Part shown: one piece after another, positions 53,642 through 63,749 of the stretch
Position numbering within the stretch: the first letter of the stretch is position 1
Layout of the letters: each line of letters begins with the position of its first letter
From: Clostridium senegalense JC122
Lineage (GTDB): Bacteria; Bacillota; Clostridia; Clostridiales; Clostridiaceae
Assembly (NCBI RefSeq): GCF_000285575.1
Contig: NZ_HE611051.1
Location: forward strand, 582,575-646,574
Length of the DNA stretch: 64,000 nt
Direction: 5' to 3'
Notes under the pieces: model-generated
What the model saw: only the letters and a program-made list of their open reading frames with translations
Database searches by the model: none
What the model was told of the DNA's origin: nothing
Translations under genes and position numbers: made by a program

Positions 53642-54367
53642 TTATTTACATTCTTTTATAAAATATTTGAATATGTTTAACATATTTTCATCTACACCAG
53701 CTAACATTTCTGGATGCCACTGAATTCCCATAACTAAAGGTTTTTCTATCCTTTCTATAGCCTCAATTACCCCATCTTTTGATCTAGCTACTACCTTAAA
53801 ACCTGGTGCAACCTTATTTACAGCTAAATGATGAAATGAATTACAACATGTAACATCACCTAAAATTTGATTTAATACTGAATTTTTTTCAATGGATATT
53901 GTATGAGTTTTTACATCTGATAATTCACCTTGATTATGTTTTATATAACATCCATCAATTAAGCTTAAATCTTGATATAAACTTCCACCATTAGCTACAT
54001 TTATAACTTGATGTCCTCTGCATATTCCAAGTATAGGCATTTTTTTACCCATTGCCTTTTTTATTATTGAAAAATCAAACTTATCTCTATCTGGATAAAT
54101 TCCACCTAATTTTTGATGTGGTTCTTCATTAAATAATAATGGATCAATATCATGTCCTCCTGATAAAATTAATCCATCTACCATGCTTATTTGAGCTTCT
54201 ATAATTTCATCATCCATATTCATTGGTATGATAAGTGGTATTCCGCCTCCATTTATAACAGCTTTTACATAGTCATTATTTACATAAGATCTTTTATATC
54301 CTGGAAACATGCCTCCTTGGTCTATAATCATACTTCCTGAGATGCCTATAATTGGTCTTTTGTTCAT
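53642..54367 (-). CDS. class I glutamine amidotransferase-like gamma-glutamyl hydrolase (PuuD type)
   Basis: A 241-residue peptidase C26 protein. The nucleophile is in LGICRGHQVINVANGG (Cys115 region), with LILSGGHDIDPLLF before it and the catalytic His and Glu in GIQWHPEML. The PuuD family cleaves gamma-glutamyl-GABA, but related proteins act on other gamma-glutamyl compounds. GGAGGACAATTTA precedes the ATG. It is the first gene after the -24/-12 promoter. Confidence 0.85.
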   Translation of the reverse strand: MNKRPIIGISGSMIIDQGGMFPGYKRSYVNNDYVKAVINGGGIPLIIPMNMDDEIIEAQISMVDGLILSGGHDIDPLLFNEEPHQKLGGIYPDRDKFDFSIIKKAMGKKMPILGICRGHQVINVANGGSLYQDLSLIDGCYIKHNQGELSDVKTHTISIEKNSVLNQILGDVTCCNSFHHLAVNKVAPGFKVVARSKDGVIEAIERIEKPLVMGIQWHPEMLAGVDENMLNIFKYFIKECK

Positions 54368-54420
54368 TAAATTGTCCTCCTAAACTAAATTTTAAAAAAT
54401 TCCCCTACAATAATTTATAT

Positions 54421-54438
54421 GAGCAAAAATCATGCCAA
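54421..54438 (-). promoter_or_regulatory. sigma-54 (-24/-12) promoter
   Basis: On the minus strand TTGGCATGATTTTTGCTC carries the invariant GG and GC exactly 10 bases apart and fits the consensus TGGCAc-n5-TTGCa. It lies about 54 bases before the puuD-like ATG and next to a gene for a sigma-54 activator. Confidence 0.85.
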
Positions 54439-54540
54439 CTTTTAAATCTAGTTAAATAAATGCATTTATATATACATTTTTCATGTAATAATTAGAAAAG
54501 ATTTATAATTTAAAATAATCCATAATAAAAATAGGTAAAT

Positions 54541-54575
54541 AAATAGGTGAGTTTTTATTCTCAACTCACCTATTT
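54541..54575 (-). terminator. terminator of the sigma-54 activator gene
   Basis: AAATAGGTGAGTT (54541-54553) and AACTCACCTATTT (54563-54575) form a perfect 13-bp stem with a 9-base loop immediately after the stop at 54578. It isolates the regulator gene from the promoter at 54421. Confidence 0.8.
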
Positions 54576-54577
54576 AC

Positions 54578-56629
54578 TTACCTATTTTTAATTGTTTTCA
54601 AAAATTCTTTACCTTTTTCTGTTATACTGCTACCTTTTCTGCCCTTTCCACTAACGACAAGATTAAATTTACTTAAATCCACTAAAATTTTCCTAATTTC
54701 ATTCTCTGTCACTTCATATTTCTTTTTACTTAAAATTTTGACTAAATTATTTCTTCCAACATTTTCTTTTATACTATTAAAAAATTCTATTTCTTTTAAT
54801 ATTTCATATACAATCTTAAAACTATACTTATTTTCTAAAAAACTTTCTATTTCATCAAATTCATCTCTTTTTTGCTCCACATTAAAGTAATAAGGTAGAT
54901 CATTTATTGTTATTCTATCATTGCACATAAGAGACAAATATGAAGCTAGATTTTGTAGTTCTCTTACATTTCCTGGCCATGTATGATTTAATAATTCCTT
55001 TTTTACTAGTGGATCTACATACTTTATATCCCTATTCATGAAATATATAAGTAAATCCAATATATCTTCTTTTCTTTCATTTAATGGTGGAATATTTAAA
55101 GGAAGAACGTTTAATCTATAATATAGGTCCCCTCTAAACTTACCTTCATTTACTAATTTAAATAAATCTTGATTAGTTGCAGCAATAACCCTTATGTTTA
55201 TATCTATAACTTTATTTGATCCAACCCTTACTAGCTGTCTCTCTTGTAACACCCTTAAAAGTTTAGTTTGCAGATATAACGGCATATCACCTATTTCATC
55301 TAAAAAAATAGTTCCATTATTAGCTTGCTCAAACAAACCTTTTTTTCCTTCCTTTAATGCTCCTGTAAAAGCTCCAGCCTCATACCCAAACAATTCACTT
55401 TCTAATAGATTTTCTGGCATAGCAGCACAATTTACTGCAATAAAAGGTTGTTTGTTTCTTAGAGAATTATTGTGTATTGATTGAGCAAAAAGTTCCTTTC
55501 CAGTCCCACTTTCCCCTAATATTAATACAGTTAAATCTGATAATGAAATTCTTAGAGCAAGTTCTATACATTCTTGCATTGGTTTAGAATTAGTTATTAT
55601 ATTATTAAAATTATATCTTGCTATATGTCCTTTTTCTCTTATTTTTTTACTTAAATTTTGTTCTAATTGACGTATATATGTAATTTCTTGAATATGATAA
55701 TATATTCCTGTTTCTAATCCAAAGCTTGTTATTTTACACTTATTAACACTTAAAAACTTATTATTAAATTCTATTACCTCATCTTCTAAGCAATCTTCAT
55801 TTAATAAACTAAGTAATTTTTTATCTAGAATATCATTTATATTTTTTCCTATTATATCTTTATAGATTCCTAACATTTTTTTTGCTTTTTCATTACAAAT
55901 ATTTATTTTTCCTTCTAGTGATGTAAATATTATTCCGTTATTAGATAAATTTATAATAGTATCTAATTCTTCATTTTTCAAAAATAATTCTTTATATTTA
56001 TCTCTTACTCCTATATCAACATTTACTAATCTCTCTGAATATTTGATAAGGTTGCTATGTATTAATTTGTTATTCTCCTCTTCTACATCTAAAAAACTTA
56101 TTATTTTTATAAAAGTGGACACATCGATTTTTCTATCGCCTACATCAATTATTTCTCTTACAGATGTAGGAACTGATTTACTTTCACCTGGTGTAATTGC
56201 AACTTTAAAGTTACTATAATCTCTACCATCATAATATGGAACTAAATTTATATGATTTATTCCTAATTCATAAAAAAAGCTTACAATCTCATATGTTGTT
56301 TCTTTATTATCATTAACTACTAATACATCAGTACCTTTAGGTATGCTAAATATTTTCATCATAGCTTCTTCTTCTATTGTTCTTTTAATAACTATAACTT
56401 TAGCATCACCTTTTATATGTTTTTTTATTTCAAAGGCTCTTTCTTTTATCATTACTAGAACTATTTCATCATCTATTTTTAAATTATTATTTATTGTATT
56501 AAGAAAGTAATTATTTATTGATATTTTATTACCTAACACTTCTTCTAAGTTTTCTCGAAGAAAATTTGCTAGTCTAGCATTTGTGTCTGTTATAACTGCA
56601 ATAGATTTCACATTATCACTCCTTATCAA
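54578..56629 (-). CDS. sigma-54-dependent enhancer-binding regulator
   Basis: A 683-residue activator. Residues 1-170 form a sensor domain I cannot name (PrpR-N-like is possible). A PAS domain follows at about 225-330 ([17 protein letters not shown]), then an AAA+ domain with Walker [13 protein letters not shown], the sigma-54-contacting GAFTGA loop and Walker [12 protein letters not shown]. The C-terminus is unusual: in place of a Fis-type helix-turn-helix it ends in a winged-helix-like stretch ([17 protein letters not shown]). Its target is very likely the adjacent -24/-12 promoter, so it should control the hydrolase and permease in response to a small molecule. Confidence 0.88.
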   Translation of the reverse strand: MIRSDNVKSIAVITDTNARLANFLRENLEEVLGNKISINNYFLNTINNNLKIDDEIVLVMIKERAFEIKKHIKGDAKVIVIKRTIEEEAMMKIFSIPKGTDVLVVNDNKETTYEIVSFFYELGINHINLVPYYDGRDYSNFKVAITPGESKSVPTSVREIIDVGDRKIDVSTFIKIISFLDVEEENNKLIHSNLIKYSERLVNVDIGVRDKYKELFLKNEELDTIINLSNNGIIFTSLEGKINICNEKAKKMLGIYKDIIGKNINDILDKKLLSLLNEDCLEDEVIEFNNKFLSVNKCKITSFGLETGIYYHIQEITYIRQLEQNLSKKIREKGHIARYNFNNIITNSKPMQECIELALRISLSDLTVLILGESGTGKELFAQSIHNNSLRNKQPFIAVNCAAMPENLLESELFGYEAGAFTGALKEGKKGLFEQANNGTIFLDEIGDMPLYLQTKLLRVLQERQLVRVGSNKVIDINIRVIAATNQDLFKLVNEGKFRGDLYYRLNVLPLNIPPLNERKEDILDLLIYFMNRDIKYVDPLVKKELLNHTWPGNVRELQNLASYLSLMCNDRITINDLPYYFNVEQKRDEFDEIESFLENKYSFKIVYEILKEIEFFNSIKENVGRNNLVKILSKKKYEVTENEIRKILVDLSKFNLVVSGKGRKGSSITEKGKEFLKTIKNR

Positions 56630-56756
56630 CTAAATTATAAAACCACATTTTTACATGCTTTTTATCATATAAATATATTTCCTAATTGAATTTAATTATA
56701 CTTTTTTAACAAGCTCCAACTTAAATTTACACATCAAATTTTTGTTATAAGTTAAG

Positions 56757-56838
56757 AAAAATAAGTACAAATATAGTTATTAACTAAAATAATCTGTTAG
56801 TTATTGATAAAACATTAATTTGGAACCCTATATCTTAT
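56757..56838. repeat. MITE-like element, copy B (short)
   Basis: AAAAATAAGTACAAAT at its left end and GGAACCCTATATCTTATT at its right match the ends of the element at 46038-46260; the middle is missing. It lies in the 512-base gap 56630-57141, which otherwise shows only AT-rich DNA and should hold the promoter of the activator gene. Confidence 0.4.
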
Positions 56839-57141
56839 TTAAATAAATTTATAATATTTTATTTGCATTTATTAACTGTAAAATTAAGATATCACATTAT
56901 AACAGCTTTTTTTATATACTATATTGTAATCTAATTTTAAATATCAAAATAATAGCATTAAACTATTTTAATCCAAATTCCCATCTTAATTCATTAATTG
57001 CAAATGTTGGACAAGCTTTTTAATGAATACAGATTTAAAATTTGTTTAATGCAAAATAAATATTTAAATTCTTAAATTCCTCAAGTAGAACTTTTTAATA
57101 TATAAAAAGTTTAATATTTATTAATTTGAGTGGTGAATCTT

Positions 57142-57726
57142 ATGAACTTCCCAACACAATCTCCTTCTTGGAACACACTTAGAGATAAAATCTATTATAC
57201 TATAGGTAAAGATCCTTATGTTGAAGTAAGTAATCTTATACCTTTGGAAGATGGCAATTACACCTTAAAAATAAAAGTATATCGTAGCATAAACAAAGCT
57301 AAAGCCTTGAGGGCGATACTTTCAAAAGAATATAAAGTAGAAGATGTAACTGTTAATGTAATCATATTAGATTCAGACAATAATGAAATTACCGTTGGTC
57401 CTTTGTCCAATTATACAATTGATGATATTGCATCAATATTTTGCATAGCTCTTCATTCTAATAGATTATTTAATGGTGTTATTATAACAGATGGGTTATT
57501 GCTTGCAGAACAAGAGGATATGATTGGTCAAATTGTAGTAATAATAAATAAAAATGTAGTTCAATTTTATAATAGTAATTTATCAGACCTTTATGGAAAT
57601 TATACTGAATTAGCTACAAATATTTTTGAAGAACTTTTAATTAAAGAGTATCCTTTAAATATTAAAGTATCCTTTTCAACTAGCGATGATTCTTGTGAAC
57701 TACAAAATAATTTATATTGTTATTAA
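57142..57726 (+). CDS. conserved-looking hypothetical protein
   Basis: A 194-residue soluble mixed alpha/beta protein. I chose ATG 57142 with GAGTGGTGA before it; GTG codons at 57130 and 57133 overlap that site. It opens MNFPTQSPSWNTLRDKIYYT and has an acidic C-terminus with two cysteines. I recognise no domain or motif. It is the only plus-strand gene in the right half of the window and ends at a strong bidirectional terminator. Confidence 0.6.
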   Translation: MNFPTQSPSWNTLRDKIYYTIGKDPYVEVSNLIPLEDGNYTLKIKVYRSINKAKALRAILSKEYKVEDVTVNVIILDSDNNEITVGPLSNYTIDDIASIFCIALHSNRLFNGVIITDGLLLAEQEDMIGQIVVIINKNVVQFYNSNLSDLYGNYTELATNIFEELLIKEYPLNIKVSFSTSDDSCELQNNLYCY

Positions 57727-57755
57727 CAATATAGGAACTAACGTTTAAATTATTT

Positions 57756-57794
57756 ACTAGCATAATAAATTTACAAATAATTTATTATGCTAGT
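57756..57794. terminator. bidirectional terminator
   Basis: ACTAGCATAATAAATT (57756-57771) and AATTTATTATGCTAGT (57779-57794) form a perfect 16-bp stem with a 7-base loop, followed by TTTTCTT on the plus strand. It ends the hypothetical gene and the converging DUF5714 gene. Confidence 0.9.
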
Positions 57795-57802
57795 TTTTCT
57801 TA

Positions 57803-58501
57803 TTATTTATGAAATTTACATCTATCTTTTAAACATTGATCATTTATTTTGCTATAATTACATTTTAAATTTTCTTTCTTTTCAAGTTGAACATTTAATT
57901 TTTCTTTAGTAAAATCGACAGCAGTTTCTAAAGCTAAAAAAGTATCTCTCTTACAACATCTAGGGCCACCAAAAGATGCTATTTTTTCTAATGTTTTAGC
58001 TGTTATTAAGTTTGATAATCCCCATTTTTCCTCTGACAATGGACTTGCGCCTAATATTAAACTTATGTAAATTCCAGTACCTACAGCAGCACCGCAAGCA
58101 CCATAAAATCCACAAAATCCTCCTAAAACATTTTTAGCTCTTTTCCCACCTTCATTAAGTAGCCTTTCTAAATTAGTCCTATCACCTATGGAATTTAAAT
58201 AAGCTGTAACTAATACTGCTGGAACTAAATAATGATGCTCTGGTCCATGCATTTTAACTGATGGATGTTTCATTAAATCTAATGCCATTTCCATTGGATT
58301 AATACTATTACTTTTTAAGCAATATTCTTTTATTATTTCGAAAGCACCTAAACTATGGCAACTATCACAAACATAATGCCCTGATTTACAACTTGCATTA
58401 GAGCTAAATTTTTTCTTGCAAAAGTAGCACTCCATTTCTTTACTTTCATCAAAGTATTCTAACTCTTCACCACATATTAAACAATTAAATTTATTTTCCA
58501 T
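57803..58501 (-). CDS. DUF5714 cysteine-rich protein
   Basis: A 232-residue protein with 17 or so cysteines. The N-terminus has zinc-ribbon-like CxxC pairs (CLICGEELE, CYFCKKKF, CDSCHS); the middle has HGPEHHYLVPAVL and GGFCGFYGACGAAVGTGI, and then GGPRCCKRDTFLAL. This pattern fits the DUF5714 family, found in anaerobes, alone or beside radical SAM proteins. Function unknown; metal or iron-sulfur binding is likely from the cysteines. Single gene. Confidence 0.8.
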   Translation of the reverse strand: MENKFNCLICGEELEYFDESKEMECYFCKKKFSSNASCKSGHYVCDSCHSLGAFEIIKEYCLKSNSINPMEMALDLMKHPSVKMHGPEHHYLVPAVLVTAYLNSIGDRTNLERLLNEGGKRAKNVLGGFCGFYGACGAAVGTGIYISLILGASPLSEEKWGLSNLITAKTLEKIASFGGPRCCKRDTFLALETAVDFTKEKLNVQLEKKENLKCNYSKINDQCLKDRCKFHK

Positions 58502-58568
58502 AACTTCACCTCATAATAGTAAAATATATCTATAGTATAACGCCATTTTTTTATAATTGTATATAGTT

Positions 58569-58606
58569 AAAGCATCTTTTAATTTTTTCTTATTAAAAGA
58601 TGCTTT
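58569..58606 (-). terminator. terminator of the metallopeptidase gene
   Basis: AAAGCATCTTTTAAT (58569-58583) and ATTAAAAGATGCTTT (58592-58606) form a perfect 15-bp stem with an 8-base loop, 10 bases after the gene. Confidence 0.7.
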
Positions 58607-58615
58607 AGTTCTATT

Positions 58616-59308
58616 TTATCCGGCAATTTTATCCGTATTATTTTTCATTCTTAATTTTATACTTTCTAATATTAATTTCATATATCCATGAGTTCTAGGT
58701 GCTAATTTTCTTAATTTTTCTTCATCTATATTATACAATGCAAAACATTGAGCCCAATATTCTTTTTCTGTTTGAGCATAAACTAACCCTTGCTTATTAA
58801 ATAACTTAGCACGTTCATCTTTATATATTTTTTTAAATATATCACTTAAGGAAGGCTCAAGTCCCATGCCATAAAATTTCTCTATAGCATCTATAGCATG
58901 CCCAAGCTCATGAAGCAAAACATAATGATGTCCATAATATCTAGTTGAAACATACCCTTTTAAATATTGCGGTAAATTAATAAAAGCGCCTCCTATATCC
59001 ATACTTCCTAAATCGTAACCTATTTCATTTTTAACTATATTTCTTATAGATTTTTTTGTAATATACATTTTAACTTCATAATAATTATAATATTGTAAAA
59101 GATATAGTGGAACTTTACTGAGTTCTTTTTCATATTGCTTTAACACGCAATATGGAACATCATATTCCTTATATAATATATTTTTTATATAAAACGATTT
59201 TAAATCTGCCTTTATCTTAAGTTTATTATTTTTTCCCACTGTTATATCTACATCACTACAAAATGGTAATAACATAAGAAATAACTCCAGTGTCCCATCC
59301 TTTTTCAT
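58616..59308 (-). CDS. zinc metallopeptidase resembling the anthrax-lethal-factor/PPEP fold
   Basis: A 230-residue protein with the zincin motif HELGHAID at about residue 133. Some 55 residues later comes EKEYWAQCFALYN, where a Glu would be the third ligand, then a Tyr near the C-terminus (HGYMKLIL). The spacing and the SDIFKKIYKDER stretch recall the lethal-factor/Pro-Pro endopeptidase group (as in C. difficile PPEP-1). There is no normal signal peptide: the N-terminus (KKDGTLELFLMLLPFC) is hydrophobic but charged. Start at ATG 59308 behind AGGAGTGAT. Whether it is secreted is open. Confidence 0.6.
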   Translation of the reverse strand: MKKDGTLELFLMLLPFCSDVDITVGKNNKLKIKADLKSFYIKNILYKEYDVPYCVLKQYEKELSKVPLYLLQYYNYYEVKMYITKKSIRNIVKNEIGYDLGSMDIGGAFINLPQYLKGYVSTRYYGHHYVLLHELGHAIDAIEKFYGMGLEPSLSDIFKKIYKDERAKLFNKQGLVYAQTEKEYWAQCFALYNIDEEKLRKLAPRTHGYMKLILESIKLRMKNNTDKIAG

Positions 59309-59317
59309 GAATATCAC

Positions 59318-59990
59318 TCCTAGAATAAGGCATCCTTAATATTTTAAAAGAAGTAACTTTTATTCTCATAATACTTATAAATTTATTTTACTTCTATTTT
59401 AAATATAAATTTATAATTACAAAGTTGAAAAAATTTAATTTCAACTTACATATCTTAACTTGTTAAATCTAAAGTACTTTTATGCATTTACTTGCTAGTT
59501 TAAGTCTCTAATGTTTGCAATGTACTAGTATAATTTAAAAATCTATAAAACATTTATTTTTAATAAATGTCTTATCATATTCAAGTGATAATTATATTTA
59601 TTTTTAATATGAATTAGTAAATTTGACGATGTAATAGTTATTTTAAGATGCCTATTTATAAAATCGTCAAATTATATCTACTTTTTATAATATTACAAAA
59701 CTCCAATAAATGTACTTATATAACGCAATATTTTGTAAGTATCCTTATAAAATATTAAAAATTTATTTTTAAATCTAAAATTTATATATGATTCCTTAAT
59801 ATTTTGTAAAGTTTTAGTTTTATTGCGCTGAAAGTATAATAATATAAATTCTGTCTTTATTTAATTTTTTATTATATTACATATTTTTTCTTTATAATTT
59901 AAAAACTTTTTTTATTATTTATCTATAAAGAAAATTATTATTAATTTTAAAATAAATAGTTTGTATATAAACTTAATTTTCACTCAAGAA
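59318..59990. other. long AT-rich gap with one dyad
   Basis: About 670 bases without a gene. One dyad stands out: ATTTGACGAT (59620-59629) and ATCGTCAAAT (59663-59672), 33 bases apart. The metallopeptidase promoter should lie near the left end. I see no RNA gene. Confidence 0.4.
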
Positions 59991-60044
59991 AAAGGAGCTG
60001 TTGCCCCTCTAACTTTTATCAGCTAGCTTTTCAACAAACTCCTT
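59991..60044 (-). terminator. chitinase terminator
   Basis: On the minus strand AAGGAGTTTGTTG pairs with CAACAGCTCCTTT (small bulge) and is followed by TTCTT, 10 bases after the chitinase stop. Confidence 0.75.
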
Positions 60045-60054
60045 ATTAATTTTA

Positions 60055-63000
60055 TTAACCCACTAATTGCCACGTTTCATCGCTACCTGGTACTGAATTA
60101 GTCCACCATTTAGCTCTATATTTACTACCTTGGTATACAACTATATCCCCTTCTACATAAATGCCTCCAGGTACATAATCTACACTACCATCCGGATTCT
60201 TTTCAACTATTTTTTCCCATGCCATATTATTTTCTGGCACACCACCTTGAGTCCACCATTTAGCCTTATATTTTTCACCCTTATATATTACTGTATCGCC
60301 TTCTACATATATTTTTTTAGGGTCAAAAGTATCCTCTGGTATCTCAGGTTTTTCTGCAACAGTTATTATACATTCTTTTTTGGCATTTAGTCCTTCACTA
60401 TCTTCCACTGTATATACTAATTTATACGTTCCTATTGTATTAGTATCAACAGTGCCTGTAACTTTAACTTTGCTAGTTAAATCTCCATCTTCTTTATCAT
60501 TAGCTTTAACACCATTCATTGGATCAAATGTTTCTCCAACAAATATTTTTTTGTTTTCTACACCAGTTATAGTTGGTGCAGTATTTGTTGGTGGATCTAC
60601 CTCACCATCATCTTCGCTTCCAAATTTTTTAAATATATTAGTAAATTCATATTGACTTTTTACTCCAGAATTAGATTCTAACATAGCATCTCTATTCATA
60701 GACCAAAATGATGTCATTGCAATTTTGTTTTTATTGCATGATCAACTATTAACTTAGACCACTCTGTAGTAAATATAGGATGAGCACTTCCCTCAAATCC
60801 AATAGATGGAGTTGCACCAATTTTTCCATATGCTTGCTCATCTGTTAATTCTACTTTTGCAAATCTTTTATAATAATTTTTTAATTGATTTTTAGTGCTA
60901 TCTATAGCTCTTACAGAACCTGTTCCATAGTTTTCACCTGGTAATAAAGTTCCACTACCATAGCACATAGTCATAATATTTACAACTTTAATATCTACTC
61001 CTTCAGTAAGATATGCTTCAACTACATCTAATTGTGTTTGAGTTAAACCGCTTGGTAATACTGGAAGAGTTAAAACAATATCAGTTCCTAACTCATCTTG
61101 AACCTTTTTAATTGCTTTAGCATTAGCAATATTTTTAGCTTTATCTTGAGCGCCACCTTCAATGTCTAAGTCTAGCCTTGTTAGCCCATATCCTTGTATT
61201 ACTTCTTTATAAGTGTTAACTAAAACATCTACATCCTGTGTCACTTCCCAAAATGTTATACCATTTAATCCACCTAATGAGATTGTAACATCTCCACCTA
61301 AATCACGTAATTCTTTTATTGATTTTTTAATTCCTTGGTATTGGGTATTATCCTTATGCTCTTCGTTTAAAACAGAGTATCCACCCCAACCCCATTGAAC
61401 TTTTCCATCTTTTATAGTGTTATTTGTAGATTGTATAAAACCTAAGTTAAAGTATTTAACACCACTATCATTAGAAATTTTAACTAAATTTGCAGCTCCA
61501 TTATTGGTATAGCCTGGTTTTGTAACCCATGCAACCATATCTATAAATGGACAATTCACTTGTTTAGGCCACTCTATACCTTGACCAACACTAAAATCAT
61601 ATTTTGGTACGGTTGTATTATCTTCTTTTACAATTATCTTTCTTTCCGCTGTTGTAGTTTCATTTTTACTGTCAGCTACACTGTATATTAGTTTATATTC
61701 TCCGGCTTTTGTTGTGTCTACATTTCCTGTAACCTTAACATTCTTAGTTAAATCGCCATCTTCTTTATCCTTAGCAGTTACACCTTCCATTGGATTAAAG
61801 CTATCACCAACTTTGATTTCTTTATCTACAACTCCATTTAATACTGGTTTAGAATTTGTTTCTGGTGGTGTAACACTTTCTCCGTATATAGTTTGTCTTC
61901 CAAGTTCAGCACCCTTTGATGTCATTCTTTGAGACAATCCTATATTTTTTATTCCTTTAGCATCTGTTGGTGCTACATTAGATTTTAATTTAAACGTATA
62001 ACTCCTACCCTGATCTATTGTTTTACCATCATATACAGCTTCAAGATCAACAACAGTGTATCCGTTTTCTTGTGTTACTGTACCAGCCAAGTAATCACCT
62101 GCTGTTAATTTCTCATCACTTTTTATATATAATTTAGGGAATTTAATTGTTTCTGCTGCTTTTTCAACAGATCTCATAACATCTCCGGACTCATTTGTTG
62201 TTTCGTTATTTTTTATTGTTATTTCATAACCGCCACTAGATCCCCATGACTCTTTATACGGTTTTATAGTTGCTGTTACATTCAAATCTGCATACTTTAT
62301 TTGATGATCTGGCAATGCTTCGCTTCCAAATAAACCATTTTTAATAGTCTTTGTTAGTTCATCACGTTTAGTTCCATTATTGGTTGGTGCATCTTCAGAT
62401 GCCATCCATGATATAACTCCACCTAAATTGTTATTGTTTACATAAGATGTCTTTTCTCCAATTGATTTTTTATTTTCATAAGTGAAGAATACCCCTGTAG
62501 TTTCATCATAAAGATATGGTGCTTTAGCTACATCATCCCAATATTCTTTTATATTTGGGTATTTAGTCTTTATCTCATTTAAATTACGATATGACCATAC
62601 GCCTCCACGTCTTCCACCTTCACCTGATTTTAATGGCGCTTCATTTACTGCTCCACGACTTGGGCTTTGATCTGCATCTTTTGATATCTGTTCAGCTTTT
62701 CCAAATAATCCTGGTGTTTTACCATCAGGACCTTTTGATACTTTTTCCCATCCACGGCTATAAAATGCAGCTCCTACAACTATCTTATCTTCCTTAGCGC
62801 CCTGGCTTATTAGATATTTAACGCTATCATTAACACTTAATCCTTGACTTGCCAATGGGTCCTTTGGATTTGAATACAATCCTGTTTGGTGACCACTGGT
62901 ATCATCCCATGCACCTCTCATATCATAGGTCATTATATTAGCAAAATCTACTACTTCAAATAATCTTTTTATATCAATTCCCTTATCAAGAGTTGATTTT

Positions 63001-63749
63001 GGAGCAGGAATTGCTACTGATAATTCATATTCTTTTCCTAGTTCTTTTTCTTTTTTATCTAATGCATTTCTTAAGTCTTGTAATAGCAATATATAATTTT
63101 CTTTATCTTTAGGTGTAGCATTAGGTGTACCCTCATCATTTTTATTGTCTACTAAATCTGGTTGACGTACTGAACCTGGATATTCCCAATCTACATCTAC
63201 AAAATCCATATTAGTATATTCTATAAATTTGATAATATTTTCTACAAGCTTAGCTCTTTTTTGTGAATTATCACAAACCCTTGAAAAATCCCCTGATTTT
63301 GACCATCCACCTAAAGAAACTCCAATTTTCAGATTAGGATTTTGTGCTCTCAAATCTTGAAATGCTGATAAAACTCCTGCATTTGCAGCTCCCCATTGAA
63401 CTCCTGGTTGACCAACTGGTGCTCCTACTGCAGCATCTTTATCTGTAAAAACTAAATTTCCTTCTCCATCAAAATCTAAAAAAGCAAAATTTAAATGTGT
63501 TAATTGATCAGCTGGTATATCTTTAGGATAGAAATTTCCTTGTCCGCCCCAAATAGACCAATCTCCATAATACATGACATTTCTTTTTCCTTCTTGGGCA
63601 TTTTCACTTACGACACTTTTATTCATTTCTACTGCTTTTGCTTCTATTGTACCTATTCCCGGAAGAAGCATTCCAATCGAAAGTGATACTATGGCTGTTG
63701 CCGATATAATTCTTTTAGCTACTATTTTTCTTGTTTTTTTACTAACCAT
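60055..63749 (-). CDS. secreted two-domain GH18 chitinase, frameshifted
   Basis: Read with one repaired frameshift this is a 1231-residue chitinase. Order: signal peptide (to about residue 40, ending IEAKA); GH18 domain 1 with D182-x2-D-x-D-x-E189 (DFVDVDWE); a beta-sandwich domain (about 480-640); a DUF5011 Ig-like domain; GH18 domain 2 with LDLDIEGG near 860; a second DUF5011 domain; and two CBM5/12 chitin-binding domains (KAKWWTQGG, RAKWWTN). At 60723-60732 one A is missing: the frame stops at 60714, while the next frame starts MTSFWSMNRD and continues domain 2. With the extra A the join reads AIKNKIAMTSFW. Start ATG 63749 behind GGGAGAG. As written, the secreted enzyme would lack its chitin-binding end. 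Confidence 0.88.

Noticed and set aside
60055..60717. An independent chitin-binding protein starting MTSFW
   Set aside because: It begins inside the end of the second GH18 domain, has no ribosome binding site or signal peptide and joins the upstream frame by one added A.
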